This document shows, piece by piece, positions 46,341 to 56,289 of a stretch of DNA of 64,000 nucleotides. This DNA comes from Holothuria scabra. Lineage: Eukaryota; Echinodermata; Holothuroidea; Aspidochirotida; Holothuriidae. How positions within the stretch are numbered: position 1 is the stretch's first letter; each line of letters starts with the position of its first letter. A program made the translations under genes and the position numbers. The stretch lies in NCBI GenBank assembly GCA_037179385.1, contig CM074187.1, forward strand, positions 49,386,879-49,450,878. Direction: 5' to 3'. Under the pieces are notes generated by a model. That model was not told where the DNA came from, did not search any database, and saw only the letters and a list, made by a program, of their open reading frames with translations.

Positions 46341-47780
46341 GCCCCGGTAAATGCCAGTTTCTTCCACATATAAGTACCTTTCAAGGCTTATTATATCGGG
46401 TAGCAATGACAATTTACAGTATAGGGTAGTTTATACGGTAATTTATATAGGCTAATATCACAAATATTGACACTACACGTCATGCTTTAAATTGTTACTT
46501 TAAGAATAGAGGTTAGGCACTCATTTGTGATGAAATGGGGAGAGCATTAGGTCTACAGCCAAACTGCCCTACCTCCTATCAATCAAGCAGATGTCTTGTA
46601 ATGTAGGCCTGTATGTAATGCGCCAACAGTGGAATTTGCACCTTAAATCAGATCGGCCATTTGAAAAGCAACAAAGGCCTAGAATGATAATTTTTGACTT
46701 CTCGATCACTATAGTATGCTTAGCTATATGATAGTTTTATTTGGGTGTTGCAAAAATTCTGCGTTACGATGATGTAACCTACTGCATGCTTGGGATTTAA
46801 TGTGCTACAACTTACGTGACTCCTTGATGGCACCGTCATAACATATTGCAGGGTTTTAGACGCTTTAGAGGCATTCCAGTTTATCCTTCAGACTGTACTA
46901 AAACAACTAGAAAACTTCCCCAACTTTATTCCGTTGTCGGGTTGTAACAAATGACACCTTACGAATAGGGTCGGAACATCGGTTTCATGCATGGAATATA
47001 TTTGTTTACAACGATTTGCTAATATATGTAAATACAAACCTCGTGTGATTGGCTAGTTGTTAAGGGAAGGTGACGTTTGTCTTTCTGTTGTCGAATTTGT
47101 TGTCCGAAATGTAGAAAATTGCGTTTAAACGAGATGTTTTCGGTCGAATTCACCCAAAGCTCCTCAAAAATAACTAATAAAATACGGATCAAAGTCAAAG
47201 ATGATGACAGCAAACAATCCTGTCCCTCTACATCATGTGATAAATTGGTATGAAGATTTCTGTAATATATTGCAAAAAGACCTGTGGTGACACTATATAA
47301 TCAATTCATTTCAGTTCCAATGATTATATGTAAGTAGTATATGTCTTTTAAAGGCATGTACAAGGTATGACGTACTGAGTGTCTAGGGGCCGCGTCTACT
47401 CCTCCCTCCCTGCTTGCAAATTTTGACTAGGATCGTCATGATGAAGATAAGGTGCGTTCAGCTCTTACAGGGGGCGGCCTTTCGGAGTGGTAGAAGAGTG
47501 CTAAATAGCCTGCGAGCATTGGGGTACTCAGACACTTGACCCAGTGGGGTATCTTGGTGACCAGCGTCTATGAATGCTTGGTTCTAGTCTTTTGATTATT
47601 TTTCGTATTTCAATTCTCTGATTGGCGGCGCTATTGCATCTAGACTTGATTATTGCTTGGCAAAAAATTTTAGGACTAATGTCCTAAAAATGCCGAGCGC
47701 CCTCTTTTTAAATTTTTGTTGTTTTCATGGTGGCCTTAAAGTAATTATTGAGGTGTTTCATCCTGTTTAGAATGGAACCC
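46341..47780. other. Unrecognised non-coding sequence
   Basis: No coding similarity, TIRs or tandem repeats seen. TTTAAAGGCATGTACAAGG near 47349 resembles a TTAAAGGC terminus without a partner. Confidence 0.4.
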
Positions 47781-47799
47781 GCGTAAAACAGTCCCATGA

Positions 47800-47945
47800 T
47801 GCAACTGGTCTGGATGCATTAAGGGTCAGTGTATAGCATTGTGTCCTTTGAGGACGTTTGGAAGCAGGACTCTCTCATGAGAATAACTTTGGTATCACCG
47901 AAAGGCTCTTTGCCACTTAGAGAGTCATAAATACTTGAGAAAAAG
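47800..47945 (+). repeat. Dispersed diverged copy of the structured array unit
   Basis: Aligns to the body of the 21829-22969 units: CAGTGTATAGCATT, GTCCTTTGAGGAC, AGCAGGACTCTC, AATAACTTTGGTATCACCG, GGCTCTTTGCC, AGAGAGTC and a final GAGAAAAAG. The helix GTCCT/AGGAC replaces GCCCT/AGGGC of the array, a paired change. It stands alone, so the unit is also dispersed, not just tandem. No tail junction GATAGCAA. Confidence 0.65.
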
Positions 47946-48319
47946 TCGAATGAAGTGACTAGTCACGGTGGAGATATTTGCCCAACTTACCGTTACAAGA
48001 GGGAAATTTCTTTTCTTTTCTGCCAGCTGTAGTGACATTGCCAGCACCCAAGTTCGATCAATTTCCTCCCGTCCCCTCCTGTATGGCACTGATGATTATT
48101 TTGTTATCAGAGACCAAGAAGGAAACATTTAAAGGATAACAATACTAGTGAGCCAAACCCCAAGCATTCCCCTTTCCTGGCGGCCTAGATGCTGACGGTT
48201 CCCATCCGTCTCCTAAGCTACGAGTGAATTGACAATTGCCAACATCATACAAAAATGCAAACTCAAACATGAATGTACGCTTACATGAAATGCACTATAA
48301 ATATACAACAGTCGCCTCC
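47946..48319. other. Unrecognised non-coding sequence
   Basis: Short stretch between the dispersed unit and the CR1 3' end; no features recognised. Confidence 0.4.
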
Positions 48320-48495
48320 CATTCAACATTTAACATAACATAACAGGTTGAACGACAAAGGAGGGCCAAGGCCCCATAAGATGCCCTGAAGTCCAAGCCC
48401 TAATCAAAAGTAAAAGTCAAACCACCAAAGTTTGACAACAGCCCCAAATCAGCTAGATTCTACCACAGCCATGGAAAAACTTGTCAATGTTAACC
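48320..48495 (-). mobile_element. CR1-like LINE, 3' end of ORF2 and 3' UTR
   Basis: Minus-strand frame at the start reads VNIDKFFHGCGRI then stop (48492-48452), completing the C-terminus whose upstream half is at 48800-49382. The 3' UTR continues to about 48320 and ends in ATGTTATGTTAAATG-type repeats. Confidence 0.75.
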
Positions 48496-48499
48496 TTAA

Positions 48500-48795
48500 A
48501 GGCCCAGTTCTCTCACCCCAAACAGTACCAATTCTCCTAACCTTCTTACTTAAGCCCCTCCCACAATTGTCTGAAATTCATCCTTATCCAGATACAATCT
48601 CAGTTTATTGCTTTAAGGCGTGTATAGAAAGACTCAATTATATACACAAAACACTCTCAGTACCGTTCATGCTGTTTAATATAAGCTTTGGTACTCTGCA
48701 TTGTTTGAATTAGCTGTCAATCAAAGGGCTGAGCCAATTGAAAATTTCGGTACCCCCGTACCAAAATTGTAGTTTGGGGTGAGAGGTTTGGCCCT
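48500..48795 (-). mobile_element. TTAA MITE (Kolobok/T2-like) inserted in CR1
   Basis: Ends AGGCCCAGTTCTCTCACCCC and GGGGTGAGAGGTTTGGCCCT, flanked by TTAA at 48496-48499 and 48796-48799. Reverse orientation relative to 16522-16807. Removing it with one TTAA rejoins the CR1 C-terminal coding sequence, so its insertion is later than the CR1 copy. Confidence 0.9.
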
Positions 48796-48799
48796 TTAA

Positions 48800-49382
48800 A
48801 GCAGTGAACTGACGGGGAGTTCGTTCACTACCCAATCTGGTAGACAATTCCATTCGTTGACAACTCTATGGGAGAAACTAAACTTCCTATGTCAAGTCTT
48901 ACAAAAGGCTTTTCCAGGTTTTTACAATGCCCACGCACCCGAGAATTACTCTGAACCCTTAAATAACTACAAGTCAGAAGGGGATTCCTTTCACAAAGAA
49001 ACTTGTAAACCTGGAGCATGTCTCCCGGCCCTAATCCTTCTCAGCTCCAAAGTGGTAAGCCCAAGATGCTTAAGCCTAGCATGATAAGGAAATCTCTCAC
49101 CTCGGGTATAAGGCGAGTGGCTCTCCTCTGAACTTGCTCTGAAAGAAACTTGTCCTTTTCATAGAAGGGGCTCCAAGCCTGAGCTGCATAGTCAAGATGG
49201 GGTCTTACCAACTGCTTATACAAATTAAGTACAATATCCTTACTAAAATTGATGAAATTCCTCTTGATCAATCCAAGCACTCTATTAGCCTTTGCAGCAG
49301 TGGCTGCACACTGCCTTGATGACTTAAAATCCCCAGTAATTACATACCCAGATCTTTCTCAAAGGTGACATTACAATTTCAA
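48800..49382 (-). pseudogene. CR1-like LINE ORF2 C-terminal fragment
   Basis: On the minus strand from 49382: VTFEKDLG, then after a frameshift VITGDFKSSRQCAATAAKAN, RVLGLIKRNF, LYKQLVRPHLDYAAQAWSPF, VQRRATRLIPEVRD, LGLPLW, then in another frame LQVYKFLCERNP, RGHCKNLEKPFVRLD and finally NGIV/LPDW. This is the standard order for the CR1 ORF2 C-terminus beyond the reverse transcriptase. At least three frame changes, truncated upstream of the RT. Split from its last residues by the MITE at 48500-48795. Confidence 0.9.
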
Positions 49383-49990
49383 GAGGGATGAACGTTTATC
49401 ATCATTCCGATTTTGTAACCAAATTCGGACGTTGGAATCCCCGGAACCCCCGGCAATATGCTTCAAAATAATGTCAGGCACAATTAACAGGCACCTCGAG
49501 CCTCAAAAAGTTGGCTGCCAATAGATGGTTCCAACTATTTATTCGACTGGATATGATAAACAATTTGGAAACTGGCATCTTGAGTCAAAATCGAAATATT
49601 AAGTTTCATTTTAATAATTTGCATAAAATATTTCAAAGTTGGTGAATAGGGATAGCTAGCCCCTTCCCCAAAAATACATAAATAAATTGCGCCATCTTCA
49701 GTAGGACGCACTGTTGGAACCGTACCTGTTCGTGGATCCTCCCAGGGCAACAACAAACCTGTCACGTGGTTTGTCTAACTGGTTTCAGACGCGCTCAATA
49801 CCATGCACTGTGCATAATGCACCGTAACCGCCAGACACAGTTTGTAACTAAAAGTACATATGCACATTGCAGTATGATATTTATAATATATGCCTATGTC
49901 AACAACGCTTTGGTATCGGTACAAGGTGATTGGTGATATGGGGCCATAAGTTCAGGCATAAATATCTGAAAGTTGTCCTACAAACTCATA
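49383..49990. other. Upstream region of the VPS13 exon
   Basis: No coding similarity. A minus frame at 49535-49765 lacks motifs. No TATA box is obvious close to the exon, as expected for a housekeeping promoter. Confidence 0.4.
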
Positions 49991-50012
49991 CATTTCAGAA
50001 CGGAAGTTCAAA
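49991..50012 (+). promoter_or_regulatory. 5' UTR end and ETS-like site of VPS13
   Basis: CGGAAGT at 50001-50007 matches the ETS/GABP core common in TATA-less housekeeping promoters. AACTCATACATTTCAG just upstream could be a splice acceptor for a 5' UTR exon, so it is unclear whether transcription starts here or further upstream. Context around the start codon: CAAAATGG, close to Kozak (A at -3, G at +4). Confidence 0.4.
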
Positions 50013-50112
50013 ATGGTCTTCGAATCGTTAGTAGTGGACCTTCTTAACCGGTTCCTCGGTCCATATGTGGAAAATTTGGACTCATCTCAGCTCAAACTTG
50101 GTATTTGGTCAG
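50013..50112 (+). CDS. VPS13: VPS13 (A/C-type) first coding exon
   Basis: 33 codons plus one base encode [20 protein letters not shown] (residues 1-20) and [13 protein letters not shown], the highly conserved N-terminus of VPS13A/C proteins, followed by a perfect donor AG|GTAAGT in phase 1. In known VPS13 genes exon 1 ends at the same point, after the IW-x-G. VPS13 proteins are very large rod-like lipid transporters at membrane contact sites; this N-terminal chorein segment caps the lipid groove and lies toward the ER. VPS13B and D start differently, so A/C type is favoured. Exon 2 (expected to encode N/D-V-V-L-x-N-L) was not found in the remaining 13.9 kb, so intron 1 is long. The missing remainder means function cannot be judged. 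Confidence 0.92.
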
Positions 50113-50699
50113 GTAAGTCAAGTGACATTAGGTTAGCCTAGCCTAGGCCCTAGGCCTAGCCTAAGTAAGTAAGTAAGTAAGTAAGTAGTAGGCCTATGTT
50201 GTTAATGTTAGGCCATCAATAAGAATAACTTTGTCTTACTCTTAGCCTAGGCTAGCTAGTATCATAAAATTTCTGTTGTGTAGACCTCACAGTTAAAATG
50301 GGCATGACACAACCAAAATAAATTTTTGCATATTAAATGCAAATATTGACAAGTTTTTCCATGACTGGTAGAATCTACCAAAGTACCAGTCATGGCAGTA
50401 ACACTAACAGTGTTGGTGGTTTGCTTTTTTGGGGGGGGGGGGCCGGGGGGCAGGGTTCAGATTATAGGGTATCTTAAAGGGCCTTTTTAGCCCTTCTTTA
50501 ACCCGTTATGTCATGTTATGTTTGCAAGATTCAATACAGTACTTTACAAATTATATCATTTCACACCCTAGTCGAAACAGGTACAATTTGGCATACTGTA
50601 CTTGTGGCAGGGCACACATGTTTTGGTATGCTGGGTTTTCCTATCTGCACGTTTTCCATTTCTTGTTCACGTTCTGGAGCAGAAAAAAAGTTTACAATC
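50113..50699 (+). other. Start of VPS13 intron 1, with AAGT microsatellite
   Basis: GTAAGT donor at 50113. A (AGTA)n run of about six units lies at 50164-50187, flanked by two TAGGCCTA words. A poly-G run occurs near 50431-50449. The intron extends beyond the window end; all entries below lie inside it. Confidence 0.6.
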
Positions 50700-50873
50700 T
50701 GGGGCACACACGCAATGGAGTTAGAGAGAGAGAGGGATCAGCAAGATGCCAGGTGGCACCTGAAGGTGTCCAGGGTCTGCAAATTGACTGTCTCATTGGG
50801 TAGTTTATTCCAATCAAGGATAGTTGATGGAAAGAAGGAAGATTTATACTGGGCGGTTTTTAAATTAATATAC
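50700..50873 (-). pseudogene. LINE ORF C-terminal tail
   Basis: Minus strand: SSFFPSTILDWNKLPNETV, NLQTLDTFRCHLASC then stop (about 50738). The SFFP-TI-DWN-LP motif closes many animal non-LTR ORF2 proteins. The fragment starts at the TTAA MITE insertion site, and its upstream part was not found beyond 52009. Confidence 0.7.
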
Positions 50874-51135
50874 TTAAAGGCATATTTTCATCATCCCAAA
50901 CAGTTCCAATTCTCCCAACCTACAAGTACTTCCAGCCCCTCGCACATTTATCTAAAACTCATCTTTATCCAGACACAATCCTAGTTTATTGCTTCATGGC
51001 TTGTCCCAGTGGCCATACAAGTCCATAATGTGTAATCAAGACACTCTCAGTGCCCATGCAGTGTAATTTAGCTATGACGCATTGTTTGAATAGGATGCCA
51101 ATCAAAGAGCTGTACCAATTGAGAGTTTTGATATA

Positions 51136-51962
51136 CCGTATTGACCCTATTAAACGCCCCCCAACTTTTTCGCCACATTGCATAAAGTGAAATTGTTAAT
51201 TCCAAAGACAATATGGTAAAAGGAAAATGAAATAGTCCTACCTTGAAGCCACAAAATTTCCTATAAAGTCCCATATCCTGAAGTAAAAGGCATGTTTCTG
51301 CAACTAATTTCTGTTGATATCAATCACGCTATCACATACCGCGAACCTGTACTGCTTCGTTTGCGGTTCGAAAGTGGTACTGTACATACTGTAGGTATAC
51401 AAATATTCGCTAGCCTATCCGAACAGCCTAACATGAAAATCCAAATTAATAACAGTGAAATAAATAACAGTGAAATGCTGTGAACGCGTATGGACTGCTA
51501 ATACGTACGTGCATGGTGCTACTCACGGTAACTATTATGCAATTACCGTATGTACGTGCGTATAGCCGGCCGGTCAGTATAGTACCGTGAGGCCTGGCTG
51601 TATACTGTGCACAGCATGCATGCATGCATGCCGCGGGCACGTAAAAAAGTCACTTCTGTGTGTAACGTTACATATCAAGATGTCGGCGAAAGTTGATCAC
51701 ACTTGCAAAGTTCAGAGTGCTGTTCGTGGCTACCATATTTATAGGGAAGTTTGGTTACCGATCATTGGGGAGGAGCTCACAGCTGATTGTGAAGCTGACA
51801 ACCAAATGGACAAATACGCCATAGCAGTTTATCAGAAGGGCTCAGATAAGAAACAAGTTGTGGGGCACTTGCCTAAAGAAAAGTCACGTAAATTTGACTC
51901 TAATAAACGCCCCCCTTAACGAAAATTTCACGCCCCCAGGGCGTTTAATAGAGTAAATACGG
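51136..51962. mobile_element. TA-flanked DNA element with CCGTATT ends, 827 bp
   Basis: Left end CCGTATTGACCCTATTAAAC then GCCCCCC; right end inverse CCGTATTTACTCTATTAAAC then GCCC; both sides flanked by TA (51134-51135, 51963-51964), the duplication used by Tc1/mariner/pogo. The right end carries a second inverted piece of the terminal sequence (CTCTAATAAACGCCCCCC, 51898-51915), so the end itself can fold. It holds a coding fragment with no transposase likeness (51680-51919). Restoring the host MITE by removing this segment plus one TA gives continuous MITE sequence. Confidence 0.82.
51680..51919 (+). pseudogene. HIRAN-like domain fragment carried by a transposable element
   Basis: From the ATG at 51680: SAKVDHTCKVQSAVRGYHIY, REVWLPIIGEELTADCEADN, QMDKYAIAVYQKG, KKQVVGHLPKEKSRK. 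The pattern G-Y-H-x-Y ... GEEL-x-C-E ... N-x-x-D-x-Y-A-I-A-V ... VVGHLPK is that of HIRAN-like domains in uncharacterised animal proteins (HIRAN domains in HLTF bind 3' DNA ends). The normal continuation after the LPK-x-x-S segment is missing: the frame runs into the terminal repeat and stops. So it is a captured exon or 3'-truncated gene piece. Whether it is expressed is unknown; the upstream ATG at 51587 adds an unsupported 31 residues. Confidence 0.6.
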
Positions 51963-52009
51963 TATGTATACTGAAACTGTAGTTCAGGGTGACGAATGAC
52001 TGCCTTTAA

Positions 52010-55000
52010 GGGCTTTGCTATTATTGGTAATCTGCAATACGGAAGAAGTACTTCCATACTCCAAGGGACTGCCAGTGCAGCCAGTATTAAATACTTACAA
52101 TAAATTAACATTATGATCAACAATTCTTTCCTCACACACCTGTGGCTCATAAAGCCTACTTTTCTTAGAGCCCAGTGAGTATTTAAGGAGAGGAAGAAGC
52201 ACTATGAGCTTTTTGGGGCAGGGTTCTCTAGATCAAATATTCTCAAGACTGAAGGCTCTCTAGACCAAACCATTTCTAAGATTGAGGGCAACTAGGTTGA
52301 ACTTGCATTCTCTGGACAGGTGTTAGTTTGATCCAGTGAACCTTAGATTTAGTGAACCCTCTCTAAGTCTTAATATTGTCAAATTTTTTGATCTAGATCA
52401 GTAAACTTTAATTCTAGTTTGTTGAAGCCTACATGTAGGCCTAACCTTATGGTGCAGCAATGTAAATATTTGGAAGTCAAATTTTTCTTTAAATTTACAA
52501 ATTGCAAATGTACTTTCAGATCTGGCAATTCTTGTAAGTCTGGCACTGATTGCTTCCAATTTACATGTTTGGTGCTGGTTTGTGTTGGCTCATCACAATT
52601 TTTCATTGCAGTGAGACTATGGCAGACATCATAAAAAGAAGTAAGAAAAAAAACCCCAAAATCTCTGGTGGACTTCATCTGGCTCATTGTGTTTGGTTGA
52701 CCACTCCTGTTGTACAGTGTATGAGAAAGTACAGAATAAAGCCTCCTTTCTTGTATGTGCAGTACATATTCTCTTGAAAACAGAGAGCATGTAATATCAT
52801 ACATCTGTAATTTACCCTAATTACCATCATAGCCTTTTTCAGTAATCAATGAACTGGGTCAAATCTACATGTAGGTATGGCTCAAAACTGTATAGGACAA
52901 GTTTGAGTTTCATTTTAGACTAATTGATGTGTTCCGTTTACTTTCCTTTCAGTTTAATTTCATGTTATATGTTTTTGTTTATTTTATTTTGTGCTATATT
53001 TTACTTAGCTACCTTTTAGTGTAAAGAAGGGCTTTCCTGATGTTTGTTTTAGGACACTGGTCAGTGTCAATGTTTTACATTTGGGTTTTGTTATAAAGAT
53101 GGTACAAGGTACAGTACAAGGATAAAGTACTGTACTGTACTTTTGCTCCAAAAGTGGACTTTTTATAGGAAATTGATAAAAAATCTTAGCCACAAATTTG
53201 CCTAAATCTAGCAAGCATGTTACCAGCTTACTGGTACAGTACTTCCAACCTATTATTCTCCTACTTACATTGCCTATAACTACTATGATTTTCGCTTACC
53301 CTGGGTCCTGGGTCTCATACATTCATTAAGTCCCTCTGAACGCCTTTTCTCCATAAAAGTTCACAAATGCACTGGCGTCCTACTGTAGGGTGAAATTAAT
53401 AAAGGCCCAATAATTTTATGGGACTCTTGAAGAAATTGTGTGACCCTTCAGCTTTTCCTCAGACTTTTAAAATAAAATGTCCCATATACCAAATGCTTCA
53501 AGCCCAAAGGAAAGCTCTGGCTACTATTGGACAGTCCATACAGTATATCGTAGAATGATCTAAGGTGGTGAAACCTTTAGTGGTGGTGCCATGCCACCTC
53601 CTGCTCTTAGTGTTAGGCTATTGCAGTAGCACAGAAATCGTTACAAGTGTATAGCATACATGTACCAGATAGTTGTAAACGGGATAGGATCATCAGTATT
53701 TTAACAGGCATCTGGGCTTCCCAGACAACTTTCTGTCAGACTTCTGTATATATCAAATATTAAAAAACTTGTGTAGAAGGTTTCCCTGTCAACAGCCATA
53801 ATTTGTGAGTGCAGCAAAATGAAGAAAGTATGTTGTTTCTATGAATTCAAGAATAAAGATACATTCAATAGCTTGTTTTTCCTTAACTTTCCAAAAAGTC
53901 CAAAATTCTGAAAGTAAAATTATGATTTTTTTTTCTGCTTAGGGTGTGACTTAAAAAGCATTTCTGTATTTATAAGTCAATAGGCTTATAACTAAGATTT
54001 CAAGACAAGTATAGTTTTCTGCTAAACAGTTGTCCTTTGAACGTGACATATAGATTCCTTTAAAGGCATAGTAGCATACATTGGCCATGGTTGTGTGGTT
54101 CCACATAAGAACATATGTTTTCATGATGTTACAGTAATTGGATTTGATTTGAAAAAAAAAAAAAAGACAAGTTGCTAGGTTACATAATTTGTGGTCAAAA
54201 TTTATGCACTCCAGAACTCTGTCCCACAATGCTTTGTAAAATGGTACTGTATTCAGGAAAGTCTGGTGTATTGGCAAATATTCGTAGATTAAAGTTTGTT
54301 GTAGTGGAACACTTGTGACAAATCAAGCATTAAATTCATGACACAATTGATGCAGAAAAAAATTATAAGCTGTGCTGGGTTTAAATTATACTGGCAGTGT
54401 CTCAAGGCTGAAGTGTTCTATAGCCCATTCAAGTATGACTGACTTGGTAGGGTGCAACCATATCACAGGGAATAGAATTCAGTCGATGCCAATCACTTAC
54501 CCTACAGAGCTGTACTGATGGATACTTTAGTTGCGTATAAATTGTGGTACAATTTTGGTCAACACAAACATTGCTTTAAGTGCTTTCTAGTGTCGTATGG
54601 TGATAAAGTGCTTGTCTGGAGCTTGTCACAAATTTGCTGGTATTTGTTTTGTTGTCAGAATCCTGATAACATCAGTATTTGAATCAAACTCAGCACTACC
54701 TAATAAATCTCATTTGTTGGTTATCAGCCAATGATTGCATTGTATTCTTCACATAAACTGTACAGCCACCACTAAAGCATACCCTTATTGCTTCTTATGC
54801 ACAATATTAGAAAAATTAGACTCATTGAAGAAGGGTGCCGTTAGTACTGTAGCACTTTTGAACCTTTCTACCAGTTTTTGGGTGGATTAACAAACATTTC
54901 AGCCCTTTCATGAGTAGTGCATCTTGTGCATGTATGCATGCTCATAATGCACTCATACTGCACAAGTTTAAGAATGCAACAGTACCAGTGACAGCTCTGT

Positions 55001-56281
55001 CTCATTCTGACAAAAATTAATTCACTATTTAAAAAAAAAAAAATTCAAAAATTAATCTTGTCAAATTTGAAAATCCCACCAATTTGCCTCTAGTCTCCTT
55101 GAAAGGACATACATTTCTCATATTTGAGGGGAACACCCTCTCTACTAGACCCAAGTTATTCTCACAGTATTTTGCATCCTATTATGTCAGTTTGTTAGTT
55201 ATTTAATTAGTCTCTTAGTTAGACGGAGTTTTACGACCCAGTTTCTAATTTTGTCAGTCTAGCTGCTAGCCTCTCGTAGAGTTTATAGTACGGTGCACAT
55301 TGTTCCATGGTTTCCACTTAAAACAATCAGGCCTTGAGTTTTAGATTTTTATGATGTGCTACAAATTGCTCTCCTCAGGTGATAAAGGAGTGTGGTATCG
55401 TAGGTGTGCTGTTTATTAAAATTTTATAATTTTATACGAGTTCCTATTTTCATCTGGGTGAGCAAGAAACCAGACTCAGTCCTCACAGTGACTTTCGAGG
55501 AGAGTGATGGTGTGCAATCACACTTGCACTCCTCAAAATTCAAGGCCTAAATTTCTTGTTTAGGTTAGATTACAGTGTGTTCTCAATTTGACCCAAAACC
55601 AAAGTCCTTAAAATTGGCAATAAATCAGGAATGCTGGGCAGTGCTCTAGGCAGTAAATATGTTTGTCCACTCATTTGAAACATTGCCCATTTCCTATTAT
55701 ATAAGTTAAAGTATAAATTCCTTATTGCACAGGTCCTACATGTGTCACAGTAACCTCTGTATGCACAAGGAAGACTATACCTAACCCAACATACCAAACT
55801 CATATTGATTATGTGGGAGATGTTGAAAACCTGATTATGTTCTGTAGGTTTCGTGTTTTCACAAGGTGCTTAGTGCATTTACTGTACTGTAGCTTCTATG
55901 ACTCGAGCCACAAGAACTGGAAGATACTGTACCGTGTACCCTGCAGTTATTAAACAAGAGTTCAAACTTGTACAGTAGTTGTAGTTCTAGCACTGTAGGA
56001 GTAGTCATGGACTCAACATGTGGATAGAACGTAGTTGCATTAACATCCTATGCAGAGTTACTATGAAAACTGTATGTTTTAGGCTTAGCTACATAGGTAC
56101 AGTACAGTAGCTGCCTGTTGTGCATTAAAGTTTGGCATAATCAGATTTTGCAAGTAGCTTGTATTGTCAAAAGAATGCAAGTCCAAGTTTAATTCAACAA
56201 ACAGAATGAAGGGCTTTGGCATTTTTCATCCATTCATGTCATTTATGTCTCCTCTTCAGTTATGACAAGATGTAAGATTGT
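52010..56281. other. VPS13 intron 1 sequence without recognisable genes
   Basis: No coding similarity on either strand; the longest frame (52379-52804, minus, 141 codons) has no motif. A SINE 3' fragment lies on the minus strand at 55216-55247. The region is rich in TACTGTAC/GTACAGTA words (about 53110, 53130, 55880, 56100, 56690). Confidence 0.5.
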
Positions 56282-56289
56282 ATTTTGTG

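Larger units (their letters stand above)
50878..52005 (-). mobile_element. TTAA MITE interrupted by a TA-type element
   Basis: A ~300-bp member of the 286-bp TTAA family: left end AGGCATATTTTCATCATCCC after TTAA (50874-50877), right end CAGGGTGACGAATGACTGCC-T before TTAA (52006-52009). Internal words match 48500-48795. It is split by the 827-bp element at 51136-51962. Confidence 0.82.

Noticed and set aside
52379..52804. 141-codon minus-strand frame as a gene
   Set aside because: No domain, no splice or promoter context, and it lies in the VPS13 intron in AT-rich sequence; consistent with chance.
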